From: Massilia sp.
GTDB taxonomy: Bacteria > Pseudomonadota > Gammaproteobacteria > Burkholderiales > Burkholderiaceae_D
Assembly (NCBI GenBank): GCA_028292765.1
Contig: JAQGLR010000114.1
Coordinates: 1-44,548, forward strand
Direction: 5' to 3'
Length of the DNA stretch: 44,548 nt
This document shows positions 8,723 to 16,352 of the stretch, piece after piece. The position numbers and the translations under genes were made by a program. Each line of letters opens with the position of its first letter. Within the stretch, counting starts at the first letter, position 1. The notes beneath the pieces were generated by a model. The model was not told the origin of the DNA, did not search any database, and was given only the letters and a program-made list of their open reading frames with translations.

Positions 8723-9166
8723 ATGGACGCACAGCAAAACAAGCAACTGGTGATCGAAGGCTACCAGATGTTCCAGAGGGGTGACATTCCACACCTGCTG
8801 GAGCGCTATCACGACGATGCGCTCTGGATCGAGCCGGACGCGGAGAGCATACCGTTCGCCGGCAAGCACAAGGGCAAGGCTGAAATTGCCCGGTTTTTCG
8901 AACAACTCGATGCGCACGCACAGGCGGTGCGCTTCGAACCCAGGGAATTCATCGCGGAAGGCGACAAGGTGGTCGTCACCGGCGAAGCAACCTGGCTGGC
9001 CAGGAACACGGGGCGCAGCTACGACAGCCCCTGGGTGCACGTCTTCACGCTGCGTGACGGCAAGGTCGCCCGCTTCGAGAGCTATCACGACACGGCCGCC
9101 GGCGAGCGCGCATTCCGGCCTGACCAGCCCGGCCAGGGAGCAGCCGGGGCGCCACTGCATCACTGA
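8723..9166 (+). CDS. SnoaL-like / nuclear transport factor 2 family protein
   Basis: A 147-residue protein of the NTF2-like cone fold, related to ketosteroid isomerase and SnoaL. Visible family features are the first helix with YQMFQRGDIPHLLERYHDDA, the central EFIAEGDKVVV strand and WVHVFTLRDGKVARFESYHDTA at the end, the usual C-terminal strands. I chose ATG 8723 because AGGGGAAG stands just upstream; an in-frame ATG at 8687 lacks a ribosome site. It is monocistronic and followed directly by a terminator. Such proteins are small-molecule binders or enzymes; the substrate cannot be deduced. Confidence 0.88.
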   Translation: MDAQQNKQLVIEGYQMFQRGDIPHLLERYHDDALWIEPDAESIPFAGKHKGKAEIARFFEQLDAHAQAVRFEPREFIAEGDKVVVTGEATWLARNTGRSYDSPWVHVFTLRDGKVARFESYHDTAAGERAFRPDQPGQGAAGAPLHH

Positions 9167-9189
9167 AGGCGCTCGGCGACCGGCAGCAA

Positions 9190-9216
9190 AACGCCACCTC
9201 GCGGTGGCGTTCTTCT
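9190..9216 (+). terminator. Intrinsic terminator after the SnoaL-like gene
   Basis: The stem AACGCCACC (9190-9198) pairs with GGTGGCGTT (9203-9211) around the loop TCGC, followed by CTTCTTT. The same stem sequence recurs at 13213 and 38836. Confidence 0.8.
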
Positions 9217-9247
9217 TTCCAAACCAAGGATGCGGCCGCGCCGCCGG

Positions 9248-9784
9248 TTACCACATCAAGTCGTCGGGAATCTGGAAGGCCGCGTACGGGTCGTCCTCCT
9301 CGACTGCGGCCGCGGTCTTCTTGACCCGCACCACGAGCGAGGCGTCGCGTTCGGCAATCTTGTCGGCGATGACGCGCGGCACCAGCTCGGTGCTGTCGCC
9401 CAGGCGCACGATGACCAGGCGCCCGGCCATCAGGTGCTCCTGCACCGCGTTCGACACATAAATGCGCTCGATCTTCGAGCCGTGCGTGAAGTTGTAGGCG
9501 ACGTCGCCATTGCCCTTGTTCTGGCGGTTCTTCTGCACCATCTGCACGATCTGCGCCATGATCGCCTTTTGCTGCGCGGCCGCGTCACGCTGGGCGTTCA
9601 GTTCGCGTGCGCGCTCGGCATTCTTGCGCTGCAATTCGGCGGCGGCCAGCTTGGCTTCGTCGACCGTTTGCGTGCCGGTGCGGCGCTCGATCTTTTGCTG
9701 TTTGGTCTTGTCCTGCTGAAGTTGTTTTGCCTTGTTCTTGTTGACCAGGCCGGCCTTTAAAAACTGATCTTGCAACGATGCCAT
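9248..9784 (-). CDS. DUF2058 family protein (YaiL-like)
   Basis: A 178-residue protein of the DUF2058 family, sometimes described as nucleoprotein or polynucleotide-associated. It begins MASLQDQFLKAGLVNKNKA, the conserved N-terminus of the family. A long Lys/Gln/Ala-rich helix (about residues 15-80, ending near RDAAAQQKAIMAQI) follows, then a compact C-terminal domain with YNFTHGSKIERIYV and LVIVRLGD. The ATG at 9784 gives the family-typical start and length. It converges with the SnoaL-like gene across the 9190 terminator. Its biochemical role is not established. Confidence 0.9.
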   Translation of the reverse strand: MASLQDQFLKAGLVNKNKAKQLQQDKTKQQKIERRTGTQTVDEAKLAAAELQRKNAERARELNAQRDAAAQQKAIMAQIVQMVQKNRQNKGNGDVAYNFTHGSKIERIYVSNAVQEHLMAGRLVIVRLGDSTELVPRVIADKIAERDASLVVRVKKTAAAVEEDDPYAAFQIPDDLMW

Positions 9785-9853
9785 GCTCGGCGCTCCTATG
9801 TGTGGGGTCGTCGCCGCGCGCGGGCGGCACGACCAACCACTAGCATAGCAAAC

Positions 9854-10352
9854 ATGGCGGCCCCCTTTCCACCACCACCCTCCCCGGCCTGTCTCTCGCC
9901 GCCCGTCCCTGCCCCCGCGCTGTCGTTTCGCAACACCTGCTCCTGCTGGCCCACGCTGAATTTCCTGTTCGTCGCTTCCATGATCACGGTGTCTTGCGGG
10001 ACACTGCTGCAAAGGCTGGCGAAGTCGCTGGCCGAGCTGCACCTGTTTGCGGCCTCGCTCGAGGAAGGCAAGAATGCCCTGCACGCGGTGAACGCGGAAC
10101 TGCGGCTGACCGCCGCCGCGCTGGCCCAGCTCAAGGACAAGGTGCTGATCACCCGCGCCATCGACGCAACCCACGGGCCGTACCGCCGCGCATACCCATT
10201 GGGAACATGCAGCCTTCCTCGCGGCCAACGGCGCGCCGCACATGCAGGGTTACCTGTTCGCGCGGCCGATGCTGCTCGGCGAGGTGCTCGAACAACTCGG
10301 CCAGCATCCGGGCGCAAGGGGGTGGTGCGCGGCCGAAGACGGCGTCGCCTGA
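9854..10352 (+). pseudogene. Remnant of a GGDEF/EAL cyclic-di-GMP regulator (middle deleted, frameshifted)
   Basis: The last 49 codons (10203-10352) read EHAAFLAANGAPHMQGYLFARP and onward to a stop. This is the C-terminal end of an EAL phosphodiesterase domain (compare the family motif QGYLFSRP). The upstream part, in another frame, reads as a helical linker (SLAELHLFAASLEEG, VNAELRLTAAALAQLKD, LITRAIDATHGPYRR) of the type that precedes a GGDEF domain. No GGDEF motif, no EAL motif and no catalytic residues are left, and the frame changes near 10195-10203. I read it as an internally deleted gene. The EAL tail is well supported; the identity of the front part is inferred. Confidence 0.6.
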
Positions 10353-10433
10353 GCGCGGTAGCGTACCGGCTGGCGCGCTCTGGCCTCGCGAGCGAAGACC
10401 TATACTGGGGTCATCACCTCACGAGACATCCTT

Positions 10434-11330
10434 ATGCCCAACCTCGGCCTGGTCTGCATCACCGCCTCGAAAGACATCCGCTACCGCACCGTCACGCGCA
10501 CCCGCCTGCACGCGCAATCGCCGGATAGCCAGCGCAACATCCTGGACGACATCTTCCGCGACAACCTCCAGACCTTCGACGCCGGCATGCGCTATTGCCT
10601 CGATGCCGGCATCAAGCTGTACCGCATCCCCTCCTCGATCTTCCCGTTCGCCGACACCCCCGAGGGCCTCGCGGTCCTGCAGGCCCTGGCGCCGGCGCTG
10701 GCGCGCTCCGGTCGGCGTGCGCTGGAGGCCGGCATCCGGCTGGTGATGCATCCTGACCAGTTCGTCGTGCTCAGTTCGGATTCGCCGGAGGTGGTCGCCA
10801 ACAGCATCAGGATCCTGCAGATGCACGCCGACATCATGGATTTGCTCGAGCAGCCGCGCTCGCCGTGGGCGCTGCTGGAAATCCACGGCGGCAAATCGAA
10901 CCGGGCCGATGCGCTGGTGGCGTGCATTGCCGGGCTGCCGGATGGGATCCGTTGCCGCCTCGGGCTGGAAAACGACGAGTACGCCTACAGCGCCGAGGAA
11001 ATTTACGCCATCTGCATGCGCAGCGGCCTGCCGATGGTGTTCGACGCCCACCACCACATCGTCCACGAGAAGCTGGACAGTTACGACGACCCGAGCGTTG
11101 CCGGCATGCTGGAGAAGGCGCGCGAAACCTGGGCCGTGCCCGAGCACCAGCTGGTGCACATCTCGAACGGACGGGCCGGCTTCAACGACCGCCAGCATGC
11201 CGACCTGATCGACACCATGCCGGCCTCGTATGCGCGCGCGCCCTGGATCGAGATCGAGGCGAAGCTGAAAGAGGAAGCGATCCGGGGGCTGCGGCCGTGG
11301 CTGGCTGGCGTGCAGGCGGCCGCAGGCTGA
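10434..11330 (+). CDS. uvsE: UV DNA damage endonuclease UvsE
   Basis: UV damage endonuclease, which nicks DNA 5' of cyclobutane dimers, 6-4 photoproducts and other lesions in a photolyase- and UvrABC-independent repair route. The 298-residue protein has the UVDE TIM-barrel motifs in order: YRIPSSIFPFAD, MHPDQFVVLSS, ALLEIHGGKSN, LGLENDEYAY, VFDAHHH, HISNGRAGFNDRQHADLI and WIEIEAKLKE. These supply the His, Glu and Asp ligands of the metal cluster. A TATACT at 10401-10406 may be its -10 box, though no good -35 is visible. No SOS box is seen. It stands alone between a decayed gene and a convergent methyltransferase. Confidence 0.95.
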   Translation: MPNLGLVCITASKDIRYRTVTRTRLHAQSPDSQRNILDDIFRDNLQTFDAGMRYCLDAGIKLYRIPSSIFPFADTPEGLAVLQALAPALARSGRRALEAGIRLVMHPDQFVVLSSDSPEVVANSIRILQMHADIMDLLEQPRSPWALLEIHGGKSNRADALVACIAGLPDGIRCRLGLENDEYAYSAEEIYAICMRSGLPMVFDAHHHIVHEKLDSYDDPSVAGMLEKARETWAVPEHQLVHISNGRAGFNDRQHADLIDTMPASYARAPWIEIEAKLKEEAIRGLRPWLAGVQAAAG

Positions 11331-11357
11331 ATCGCAGGCTTAGGCCTTGGTTACAAC

Positions 11358-12218
11358 TCAGGCGCTGCGCTTGACGATCACCGCCTCCAGGTATTCGGAT
11401 GGCACGACGAGCGATGCCTTGCCGGCCGTGTTGAAGCGCTCGAGCAGCGTCATGAAGTCGTGTTCCAGCGCGGCCTGCCCGTGAACATCGAGCGCGCCGA
11501 AGGCCTTGTACACGGGGCCGTAATAGTCCCGGAATATCTGCAGCCAGTGCGCGGGCGACGCGTAGCGCATCAGGAAATTGCGGCGCGCGGTGTGGATGTC
11601 GGCGGCGGCGTCGCCGAACAATTCACCGAGATAGGCTTCCGTCCCCCACGGCAGCGGCGACATCACGCCCGCCGGCGGCGGCACGTGCTTGCCGATTGTC
11701 TTGAACAGGTGGCCGATGAAACTGTCGGGTGTCCAGCTCGCCAGGCCAATGCGCCCGCCCTCGCGCACCACGCGCATCAGTTCGCCGGACGAGCGGACAT
11801 GGTCGGGCGTAAACATCACGCCATAGGTCGACAGGGCGACGTCGAGGGCGCCGGCCGGAAACGGCAGGTCTTCGGCATCGGCCACCCGGAATTCCACCTG
11901 CAGCCCTTCGGCGGCGGCGCGCAGGCGGCCCTTGTCGAGCAGCTCCGGCACATAATCGGTCGAGGTGACGCGGGCGAAGCGGCGCGCCGCGGCCAGCGTC
12001 GCGTTGCCATTGCCGGCGGCAACGTCAAGCACGGTTTCGCCGGCGCGGATGTCGGCCGCTTCGGCCAGCGTTTCGCCGACAATCTGCAAGCTCACGCCGA
12101 TGACGGCGAAGTCGCCGCTGGCCCAGGCGGCTTGCTGGCGCCCCTTGATGGCAGCGAAGTCCGGCGCGGCCGAAGGACGCGCTGTCACAGAAGGGGTCGA
12201 TTGCGTTGATTTGTCCAT
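11358..12218 (-). CDS. Class I SAM-dependent methyltransferase (UbiE/MenG-like)
   Basis: Small-molecule methyltransferase of about 286 residues. Motif I is VLDVAAGNGNATLAAA, and the acidic residue at the end of strand 2 is in VTSTDYVPELLDKGR. Motif II/III follows as RVADAEDLPFPAGALDVALSTYG, with the family's C-terminal helical cap. I prefer the ATG at 12218, which has GGAGG eight bases upstream, to the ATG at 12233. The gene diverges from the broken AraC-type gene, which may once have controlled it. Substrate unknown. Confidence 0.88.
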   Translation of the reverse strand: MDKSTQSTPSVTARPSAAPDFAAIKGRQQAAWASGDFAVIGVSLQIVGETLAEAADIRAGETVLDVAAGNGNATLAAARRFARVTSTDYVPELLDKGRLRAAAEGLQVEFRVADAEDLPFPAGALDVALSTYGVMFTPDHVRSSGELMRVVREGGRIGLASWTPDSFIGHLFKTIGKHVPPPAGVMSPLPWGTEAYLGELFGDAAADIHTARRNFLMRYASPAHWLQIFRDYYGPVYKAFGALDVHGQAALEHDFMTLLERFNTAGKASLVVPSEYLEAVIVKRSA

Positions 12219-12277
12219 GGTGGCATCCTCCATCTTCGATCTCGAATATTCCAGTATCGTGCGTGGAGGCGCCGCCG

Positions 12278-13079
12278 ATGCGCGAGCTCGGCCGCCTGCT
12301 GTTTCCCGACGCCGAGCACGTCATGGAATACCACGTGCTGGCAAAAGGGGCGGGCTGGGCCAGGGTCGCGGGGCTGGCGCCGGTGCCGCTGCGCGCCGGC
12401 GACGTCGTCATCCTGCCGCACGGCGATGGCCACGTGCTCTCGAGCGACCCGGAACAGCAGCCGACGCGCATCGACCCCGACTGGGTGGCGGCCACCCGCC
12501 ACGCGCCGAAACCGATCCCGGTCGTGTTCCACTCGCAATACGAATTCACCTGGGGCGACCATGCGGCGCCGGCCGACAACGAACTGGTGTGCGGCTTCCT
12601 CAGCTGCGACCGGCATCCGTTCGCTCCCCTGCTCGACGCCCTGCCGCGCCTGCTCCACCTGCCGGCATGCAGCGGCAGCAGCGCCCACGCGGAAATCGGC
12701 GCGCTGGCGCTGCGCGCCAGCGAAACCATGTTCATCGACGCCCTGCGGCGCTACCTCGAACACCTGCCCCGCCAACAGCACCGGCTGGCTGGCCGGGCTG
12801 CGCGCCCCTGGACGATCGACGACCTGGCGCGCGCCGCCAGCCTGTCGCGCTCGGTGTTCTGCGCGCGCTTTCCTGCGCCTGCTGGGCCAGCCGCCGATGC
12901 AATACCTGGCGCGCTGGCGCATGGAAGCCGCCGCCGGCCTGCTGCGCGCAAACCGGGCGCCGGTGGCGTCGGTGGCGCTGGAAGTCGGCTACGAATTGGA
13001 AGCGGCGTTCGCACGCGCCTTCAAGCGCGAGGTCGGCACCTCGCCGGCGCGCTGGCGGCGCATGCAGCACGCGGGCTGA
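12278..13079 (+). pseudogene. AraC-family regulator with cupin_6 domain, frameshifted
   Basis: The front half reads as the cupin_6 ligand domain of AraC-type regulators (MRELGRLLFPDAEHVMEYHV, GWARVAG, LRAGDVVILPHGDGHVLSS). The back half reads as the AraC DNA-binding domain, but in pieces. RPWTIDDLARAASLSRSVF is in the first frame; LLGQPPMQYLARWRMEAAA through ARRWRRMQHAG-like text to the stop at 13079 is in another. A clear shift lies near 12872. A third piece (NSTGWLAGLR, 12774-12803) fits the family only in a different frame, so there are probably two more shifts and a small deletion around 12770-12803. The ATG at 12278 has GGAGG upstream, but the usual N-terminal residues are short. A sequencing error could explain one shift, hardly all. 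Confidence 0.7.
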
Positions 13080-13129
13080 ACAATGGGCGCAACAAAACCC
13101 GGACAAGTCATGCTAAAATTCGCCGCCTT

Positions 13130-13205
13130 GGCCTGGTAGCTCAGTTGGTAGAGCAGAGGATTGAAAATCCTTGTGTCGGTGGTTCGATTCCGCCCCGGGC
13201 CACCA
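13130..13205 (+). tRNA. tRNA-Phe (GAA), copy 2
   Basis: This 76-base tRNA is identical over its full length to copy 1 at 4795-4870, including the encoded CCA. A TAAAAT at 13114-13119 can serve as the -10 box; no good -35 is seen. The five bases after CCA (AGAAT) are shared with copy 1, then the flanks diverge. Confidence 0.96.
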
Positions 13206-13212
13206 AGAATTC

Positions 13213-13239
13213 AAAACGCCACCTTCGGGTGGCGTTTTT
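13213..13239 (+). terminator. Intrinsic terminator of tRNA-Phe copy 2
   Basis: The stem AAAACGCCACC (13213-13223) pairs with GGTGGCGTTTT (13228-13238) around a TTCG tetraloop and ends in a T run. It shares its stem with the terminators at 9190 and 38836. Confidence 0.9.
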
Positions 13240-13501
13240 GTTTATGCAAAGCGAAATCCGCCTGCCCGGTCGATTTCCGGGCGGCGGCCACCGCTTGTGC
13301 TTTCAGTTATCGCCCAAGTGACTTGGTGCTGACATCCATGCTCATGCGTATTAACAAGTACAGCCTCGGTGCGATGCTGTTCACCTTTGGAAAAGGTCTC
13401 CTCCTTCGTATTGGGTCCTTACTAATCCTGAACTTTTCGTTTCTGGCAGAAAAATTCGATAGTTGCCGTAGATAATTGCGTTCCCCGGTAATATATTGCA
13501 T

Positions 13502-14854
13502 ATGGAACCTACTGTCGGAAACCAGCTCGCAAGCGTCACCGATTTACTCCTCGACGCCGTCTGCCTGGTGGATGCCGGGGGACGTTTCGTCCATGTCAGT
13601 GCCGCCAGCGAACGCATCTTCGGCTACACGCAGCAGGAAATGATCGGCAAGGTGATGATCGACCTGGTGGCGCCCGCCGACCGCGCGCGCACGCTGGCCG
13701 CGGCGCAGTGCGTCATGAGCGGCCAGTCGCATATCAATTTTGAAAACCGCTATGTCCGCAAGGACGGCACCATTGTCCATATCATGTGGTCGGCCAGCTG
13801 GTCGGAAGCCGACCAGCTGCGCGTGGCAGTGGCGCGCGACGTCACGGCCATCAAGCAGGCCCAGGCGGTGCAGGGGGCGCTGTATGCCATCTCGGAGGCG
13901 GCGCATGCCAGTGACGACCTGGCAGACCTGTTTCAGCGCAGCCATGAAATCATCGGCGAACTGCTTCCCGTCTCCGGTTTTTCGGTCGCCTTGAACGACG
14001 GAGCCAGTCACGACAGGGCCGGGCGACACCTTCACTTCGCTTACCACGTGGACGGGAGCGCGCCGCAGGCGGCGCTGGTCCAGCTGTTGTGCGAGGAAGT
14101 CTACCGCACCGCTGCACCGCTACTGCTCGAATCCGGTATGGATGCAGCTGTTCCCGGTGCGCTACTGACGGCCGCCGGCACCATCGCGGGCAGCGCGCTG
14201 GCGGTGCCGCTTACGACGGCCCAGGGTACCGTCGGCGTGCTGGCGCTGTGCAGCGGAACCGCAGGCACCGGCTACACCGACCTGGACCGCAACCTGTTGC
14301 AGTTCGTGGCGGATCAGCTTGCCGCGGCCATCCAGCGCAAGCAACTGCATGCGCAGATGTGTTTCATGGCGATGCATGACGAATTGACGGGCCTCCCCAA
14401 CCGGCGCCTGTTCCACGACCGGCTCGACATCGCCTTCGCCCGCGCCAAGCGGCAGCAGGCCCCGCTGTCGCTGCTGTTCATCGACGTCAACCGCTTCAAG
14501 CAAGTAAACGATCAATATGGCCACCTGTGCGGCGACTTGTTATTGCAGCAAGTAGCACACCGCATCGGTGCATGCGTGCGCGACACTGACACGCTGGCGC
14601 GCCTGGGCGGTGACGAATTCGTCGTCCTTATGGAAAATATCGCGTTGCGCGCCGATGCGGTAATGGTGATGGCAAAGATCCACCGCGCGCTGGCCGCACC
14701 GTTCGACCTTGGCAACAATGTCCTCGGTGTATCCGTCAGCATCGGCATCGCGCATTATCCCCAGGACGGCAACAACCGGCAGGAGCTGGTTTCGCACGCT
14801 GACGAGACCATGTATGCGGCCAAGGCGCAAGCGGCACGCGCCTGCGGCCTCTGA
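13502..14854 (+). CDS. PAS-GAF-GGDEF diguanylate cyclase
   Basis: Sensor diguanylate cyclase of about 450 residues that makes cyclic-di-GMP. A PAS domain (about 10-125; ERIFGYTQQEMIGK, RYVRKDGTIVHIMW) is followed by a GAF-like domain (about 130-285; ISEAAHASDDL through FVADQLAAAIQRKQ) and a GGDEF domain (about 290-450; MAMHDELTGLPNRRLFHDRL, LFIDVNRFKQVND). The active-site LGGDEF is intact. An inhibitory-site RxxD (RDTD) stands five residues before it, so product inhibition is likely. No membrane segment is seen, so it is cytosolic. ATG 13502 is preceded by an in-frame TTG (13496); neither has a strong ribosome site. The cue is unknown; the PAS domain may bind a cofactor. Confidence 0.92.
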   Translation: MEPTVGNQLASVTDLLLDAVCLVDAGGRFVHVSAASERIFGYTQQEMIGKVMIDLVAPADRARTLAAAQCVMSGQSHINFENRYVRKDGTIVHIMWSASWSEADQLRVAVARDVTAIKQAQAVQGALYAISEAAHASDDLADLFQRSHEIIGELLPVSGFSVALNDGASHDRAGRHLHFAYHVDGSAPQAALVQLLCEEVYRTAAPLLLESGMDAAVPGALLTAAGTIAGSALAVPLTTAQGTVGVLALCSGTAGTGYTDLDRNLLQFVADQLAAAIQRKQLHAQMCFMAMHDELTGLPNRRLFHDRLDIAFARAKRQQAPLSLLFIDVNRFKQVNDQYGHLCGDLLLQQVAHRIGACVRDTDTLARLGGDEFVVLMENIALRADAVMVMAKIHRALAAPFDLGNNVLGVSVSIGIAHYPQDGNNRQELVSHADETMYAAKAQAARACGL

Positions 14855-15120
14855 CACAATCATTTGCCTGGGGCCACCCTCACTCTTTCTTTTCCCTGAA
14901 TTCACCATCGATCACCGTGCCGCCGGTGCTTCTACGAGAGTTTTGGCCAGCTCCGAATTTAAAGACAGGCACGTATTCGCCTTGCGACAGATTACCCTGT
15001 AAGGCGCGGCGCGGGTGATATGTCCCAGCTCTGGTAGCCCGAGCCCCCTGCATTGCCTTCCAACCAGCCCCATATCGCGCCGGCGCAGACGGCAAGGACG
15101 CCGCTGCCACCGCACGCCTG
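14855..15120. other. Intergenic stretch without a recognisable gene
   Basis: Between the diguanylate cyclase and the lacI control region I see no gene with a ribosome site, no tRNA and no strong terminator. Short frames on both strands have no family-like sequence. Confidence 0.6.
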
Positions 15121-15125
15121 TTTAC

Positions 15126-15137
15126 TAAACGCGCTAA
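15126..15137 (+). promoter_or_regulatory. Candidate LacI-family operator, upstream site
   Basis: TAAACGCGCTAA matches the perfect LacI/GalR-type palindrome TAAACG-CGTTTA at 10 of 12 bases, centred on CG. It lies 26 bases upstream of the -35 box at 15163. A second 10/12 match stands downstream at 15249-15260. The wider elements TTTACTAAACGCG (15121-15133) and CGCGTTTAATAAA (15253-15265) are inverted repeats with one mismatch. Confidence 0.5.
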
Positions 15138-15162
15138 AAGCGCGCCAATTCGGCTGCATTGG

Positions 15163-15192
15163 TTGACTCCCCCAAAAGTCGACTGTTATAAC
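15163..15192 (+). promoter_or_regulatory. Sigma-70 promoter for the lacI-sugar operon
   Basis: TTGACT at 15163-15168 and TATAAC at 15187-15192 have an 18-base spacer. It points into the lacI gene and lies between the two operator-like sites, so self-regulation by looping is plausible. Confidence 0.6.
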
Positions 15193-15248
15193 TCTAGCTA
15201 GGGTTAGCCGTGAGGCAACAAAGCCCGCCAGACACAAAAAAACGCCAC

Positions 15249-15260
15249 CAGACGCGTTTA
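15249..15260 (+). promoter_or_regulatory. Candidate LacI-family operator, downstream site
   Basis: CAGACGCGTTTA matches TAAACG-CGTTTA at 10 of 12 bases. It lies in the untranslated leader about 50 bases after the expected transcription start and about 80 bases before the GTG start of lacI. Its centre is 123 bases from that of the upstream site. Confidence 0.5.
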
Positions 15261-15338
15261 ATAAACCAGAAATTGGAGACGTTTCATGCACTTGTTTTCG
15301 CTGCATGGCCCGCTGCACGTCCAGCCGGGGGGGCAACC

Positions 15339-16328
15339 GTGAGCCAGGCCACCATGCGCGGCATCGCCGAGGCCACCGGGCTGTCAATCGGCACCGTGTC
15401 GCGCGCCCTGAAGAACCAGGCCGGCATGACCGAGGAGACCCGCAGCACGGTGCGCGCGGCCGCCCTGCGGCTCGGCTATGACTTCGCCCAGCTGAAGAAA
15501 GGGCGTATTCGCCGCATCGCATTCCTGCTGCACAGCCAGCACAACACCCTGTCGTTCAGCCCGTTTTACTCGCCGGTGCTCCAGGGCGCGGAAGAAGCCT
15601 GCCGGCGCGAGGGCGTTGCGTTGTCCTTTATCGCGGTCGGCCCGGCGGATCCGGTGCTGGCGCAAATCCGCCTGCACCAACCCGATGCCATCGTATGCGC
15701 CGGCTTTTTCGAGCCGGAGGTGCTCGTTGCCCTGCAGCAAACCGGCCTGCCGATTGTGCTGGTGGACATGTACCAACGCGGTTTCTTTGCCTCGGTCAAC
15801 CCGGACAATATGCGCGGCGGCTACCTGGCCACACAGCACCTGTTGCGCTGTGGCCGCAAGCGCGTCGCCATGCTGTCCGGCTCGCTGGCCCACTACAGTA
15901 TCCGGCAACGCAATCGCGGCTTCCGCCAGGCGCTGTTCGACGCCAAGGTCTGCGCAGACCCGGACCTGGAGGTCATGGTGCCGGCCATGGGCGAAGGCGA
16001 CGAGGGCGTGGTGGAAGCCATGCGCAGCCTGCTCAGCCTGCCAAGGCGGGCCGATGCGGTCTTTTGCTACAACGACAGCACGGCTCTAGCGGCCATGAAG
16101 TATTGCCTGAGCGAGGGGCTCAAGGTTCCGCACGACATCGCCATCGTCGGTTTCGACGACATCGCCGCTGCCGCCGCCGCCATTCCCCCGCTCAGTACCG
16201 TGCGCGTGGGCAAGGAGGCGCTGGGGCGGGCCGGGATCGAATTATTGCTCAGCAAGCCAGACGACAACCCATCGCAGATAACCGTGCCAGTCGAGCTGAT
16301 CGTACGCGAAAGCAGCTGCGACGACTAA
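15339..16328 (+). CDS. LacI-family transcriptional regulator of the sugar operon
   Basis: DNA-binding repressor or activator of 329 residues. The N-terminal helix-turn-helix and hinge (MRGIAEATGLSIGTVSRALKN, with LRLGYDFAQLKKGR) match the LacI family. A periplasmic-binding-protein-like ligand domain follows (RRIAFLLHSQHNTL, VNPDNMRGGYLATQHLL, RADAVFCYNDSTALAAM, DIAIVGFDD). I chose GTG 15339 because it gives the family-typical start and has a G-rich ribosome site. The longer frame from 15210 would add an uncharacteristic 43-residue front. It is the first gene of a run with the AGE enzyme, fructokinase, permease and receptor, so the inducer is probably that sugar or its phosphate. Confidence 0.92.
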   Translation: MSQATMRGIAEATGLSIGTVSRALKNQAGMTEETRSTVRAAALRLGYDFAQLKKGRIRRIAFLLHSQHNTLSFSPFYSPVLQGAEEACRREGVALSFIAVGPADPVLAQIRLHQPDAIVCAGFFEPEVLVALQQTGLPIVLVDMYQRGFFASVNPDNMRGGYLATQHLLRCGRKRVAMLSGSLAHYSIRQRNRGFRQALFDAKVCADPDLEVMVPAMGEGDEGVVEAMRSLLSLPRRADAVFCYNDSTALAAMKYCLSEGLKVPHDIAIVGFDDIAAAAAAIPPLSTVRVGKEALGRAGIELLLSKPDDNPSQITVPVELIVRESSCDD

Positions 16329-16352
16329 TGTACACCTCACCCTGATTGCAAT

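Noticed and set aside
12206-13321. A single 371-codon frame through the AraC region and the second tRNA-Phe
   Set aside because: Its last third runs through the tRNA and terminator. The true C-terminal domain is in another frame, so this is a broken gene and not one protein.
14880-15110. Minus-strand frame of 76 codons between the diguanylate cyclase and lacI
   Set aside because: It has no ribosome site, no family-like segment and atypical composition. I see no evidence of a gene.
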